Origin: Nitrospinota bacterium
GTDB taxonomy: Bacteria > 2-12-FULL-45-22 > JACOWJ01
Length of the DNA: 23,391 nt
Assembly: GCA_016176845.1 (NCBI GenBank)
Contig: JACOWJ010000002.1
Location: 1 to 23,391, forward strand
Direction: 5' to 3'
This document shows, piece after piece, positions 22,361 through 23,391 of this stretch (the stretch's first letter is position 1; each line of letters starts with the position of its first letter). Under the pieces are notes generated by a model. That model made no database searches. It was not told where the DNA came from and saw only the letters and a list, made by a program, of their open reading frames with translations. The translations under genes were made by a program, and so were the position numbers.

Positions 22361-22605
22361 TTGATCGTATAGGAAATTCCATTTTAAGCTAAATAGTGTC
22401 CGAACGAAAACCTATCTGGAGATTTGTTGGTTTGCCCTTTGACCCTTCGACAAGCTCAGGGTGACCGGTCATGGTGAGCCTGTCGAACCATGACCGATTT
22501 ATGGCTCATGGCTCATAGCAAAGGCAAAAAGGCAGCTTTGTCTTTGCTATGAGCTACGAGCTTCGAGCTAACTTAATCGCATAGGAATTTCCATTTTTAG
22601 GGTAC
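22361..22605. repeat. Intergenic repeat cluster with direct copies at both ends
   Basis: TTGATCGTATAGGAAATTCC (22361-22380, continuing ATTTTAAG) and the related TTAATCGCATAGGAATTTCC (22573-22592, continuing ATTTTTAG) flank it. AGTGTCCGAACGAAAACC (22395-22412) is one end of the MITE at 14084 with a single mismatch, but no opposite end follows. GGTCATGG/CCATGACC and the 13-bp pair GCTCATAGCAAAG/CTTTGCTATGAGC (22511-22523 and 22542-22554) form hairpins. No gene is present. Confidence -1.
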
Positions 22606-22608
22606 AGA

Positions 22609-23391
22609 TTATTGGGACCCTGTCCCCTGTTCCCTGTCCCCTAATTTATACCCCAGCTCCGCCAACAGCACCTGCCGGATGAGCCCTACCGGCATCTCCT
22701 GGCCCGTCCAGATCTGAAATGCCAAGGCACCCTGGCGGATCAGCATGCCCAGCCCATCCAGGGTCCGGGCGCCTCTCTGTCCGGCACCCAACAGCAAAGG
22801 GGTCTCCAGCGGCCGATACACGATATCACAGACCAGCTGGTGGGGCCGGATCAGGTCATAGTTGAATAGGGGAGGGTCGCCCGGACGCATCCCGATGGAG
22901 GTCGCATTGATGAGGATCTCCACCTGCGGGAGGAGCTCCTCCAGCTCTCGCCCTCCCCAGGGAAGGCACCGAAGTGTCGCCCCGCTCAGCTTCTCCCGGA
23001 CGTAAGTGGCTAACTGCTGAGCCTTTTCGGGGGTGCGATTGGCGAGCGTTAGCTCGGCCACGCCCTCCAAAATCAAGTGGATGGCCAGTCCGCGGGCTGC
23101 CCCTCCCGCCCCCAGCAACAGCACCCTCTTCCCTCGAGGCTCCTCGCCGGCATCCTCTCTCAGAGAGGCAATGAAACCCGGCCCATCGGTATTGTAGCCG
23201 ATGAGCCGGCCTTCCACGTTGTGGAGGGTGTTCAAAGCCCCGATCAGCCGGGCCTCAGGCCTTACCTCATCGACCAAGGGCAGGACGGCCTGTTTGTGAG
23301 GGATGGTGATATTGACCCCCTGGATCCCGAGGGCGCGAATCCCCTCGAGGGCCGCCGGCAGCTGATCCGCCTTAACCCAGAAGGGAAGGTA
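22609..23391 (-). CDS. aroE: Shikimate dehydrogenase, N-terminus beyond window edge
   Basis: This enzyme makes shikimate from 3-dehydroshikimate with NADPH in the aromatic amino acid pathway. The frame runs in from the right edge for 260 codons. Visible: GVNITIPHK with the catalytic Lys, GALNT, NTDGPGF with the catalytic Asp, the glycine-rich GAGGAARGL, NADP specificity segment NRTPEKAQQ, and INATSIGM. About the first 25-30 residues are missing, being outside the window. It is upstream of the double-ACT gene on the same strand, with a 275-bp repeat-filled gap. Confidence -1.
   Translation of the reverse strand, partial: YLPFWVKADQLPAALEGIRALGIQGVNITIPHKQAVLPLVDEVRPEARLIGALNTLHNVEGRLIGYNTDGPGFIASLREDAGEEPRGKRVLLLGAGGAARGLAIHLILEGVAELTLANRTPEKAQQLATYVREKLSGATLRCLPWGGRELEELLPQVEILINATSIGMRPGDPPLFNYDLIRPHQLVCDIVYRPLETPLLLGAGQRGARTLDGLGMLIRQGALAFQIWTGQEMPVGLIRQVLLAELGYKLGDREQGTGSQ

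Overview
The window looks like part of a GC-rich bacterial chromosome, probably an environmental or uncultivated lineage of the Desulfobacterota/NC10 kind. That placement is an inference from gene content and the many short palindromic repeats, not from a marker gene. It splits into an accessory island (about 1-7,950) and a housekeeping part (about 7,950-23,391) peppered with small repeats and MITE-like elements.

Island. A tRNA-Thr(CGT) gene on the minus strand (7,952-8,026) has its 3' end facing a tyrosine recombinase (6,694-7,860). The recombinase is interrupted by one in-frame TGA at a position where the family has Trp. Leftward come an XRE-type repressor with divergent promoters and shared operator-like sequences, then a small coiled-coil/membrane gene pair. 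Next is a SIR2-like gene bracketed by integron-type core sites, so it looks like a gene cassette with an attC-like site. A Sll1717-type P-loop ATPase follows, with a large hairpin and a remnant resembling the 5' end of a group II intron. Last is a DrmD/SNF2-like helicase broken by a deletion and frameshift that removes helicase motif III. Together this reads as an eroding, cassette-built defence island.

Housekeeping part. On the minus strand a divergent folD-like gene, xseA, xseB and a polyprenyl diphosphate synthase form an operon. A NUDIX gene diverges from it through overlapping promoters. A group I cysteine desulfurase follows. Then comes a junkyard (14,050-16,515) with a 236-bp MITE-like element, an MNT nucleotidyltransferase remnant, a PIN-like/UPF0175-like toxin-antitoxin pair, an MNT gene with a truncated HEPN partner, and the tail of a transposon helper ATPase.

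Two tandem acyl-CoA synthetases follow, one canonical and one with altered motifs, separated by a 102-bp MITE-like element with perfect ends and a perfect 10-bp target duplication. The right end has an LpxL/HtrB-family acyltransferase lacking the usual motif acid, peptide deformylase between two near-identical 82-bp repeats, a double-ACT regulator and the 5'-truncated aroE.

Most promising for new biology: the SIR2 and ATPase cassettes with recombination sites and an intron remnant, the FolD homologue without its catalytic Tyr/Lys, and the two well-defined small inverted-repeat elements.
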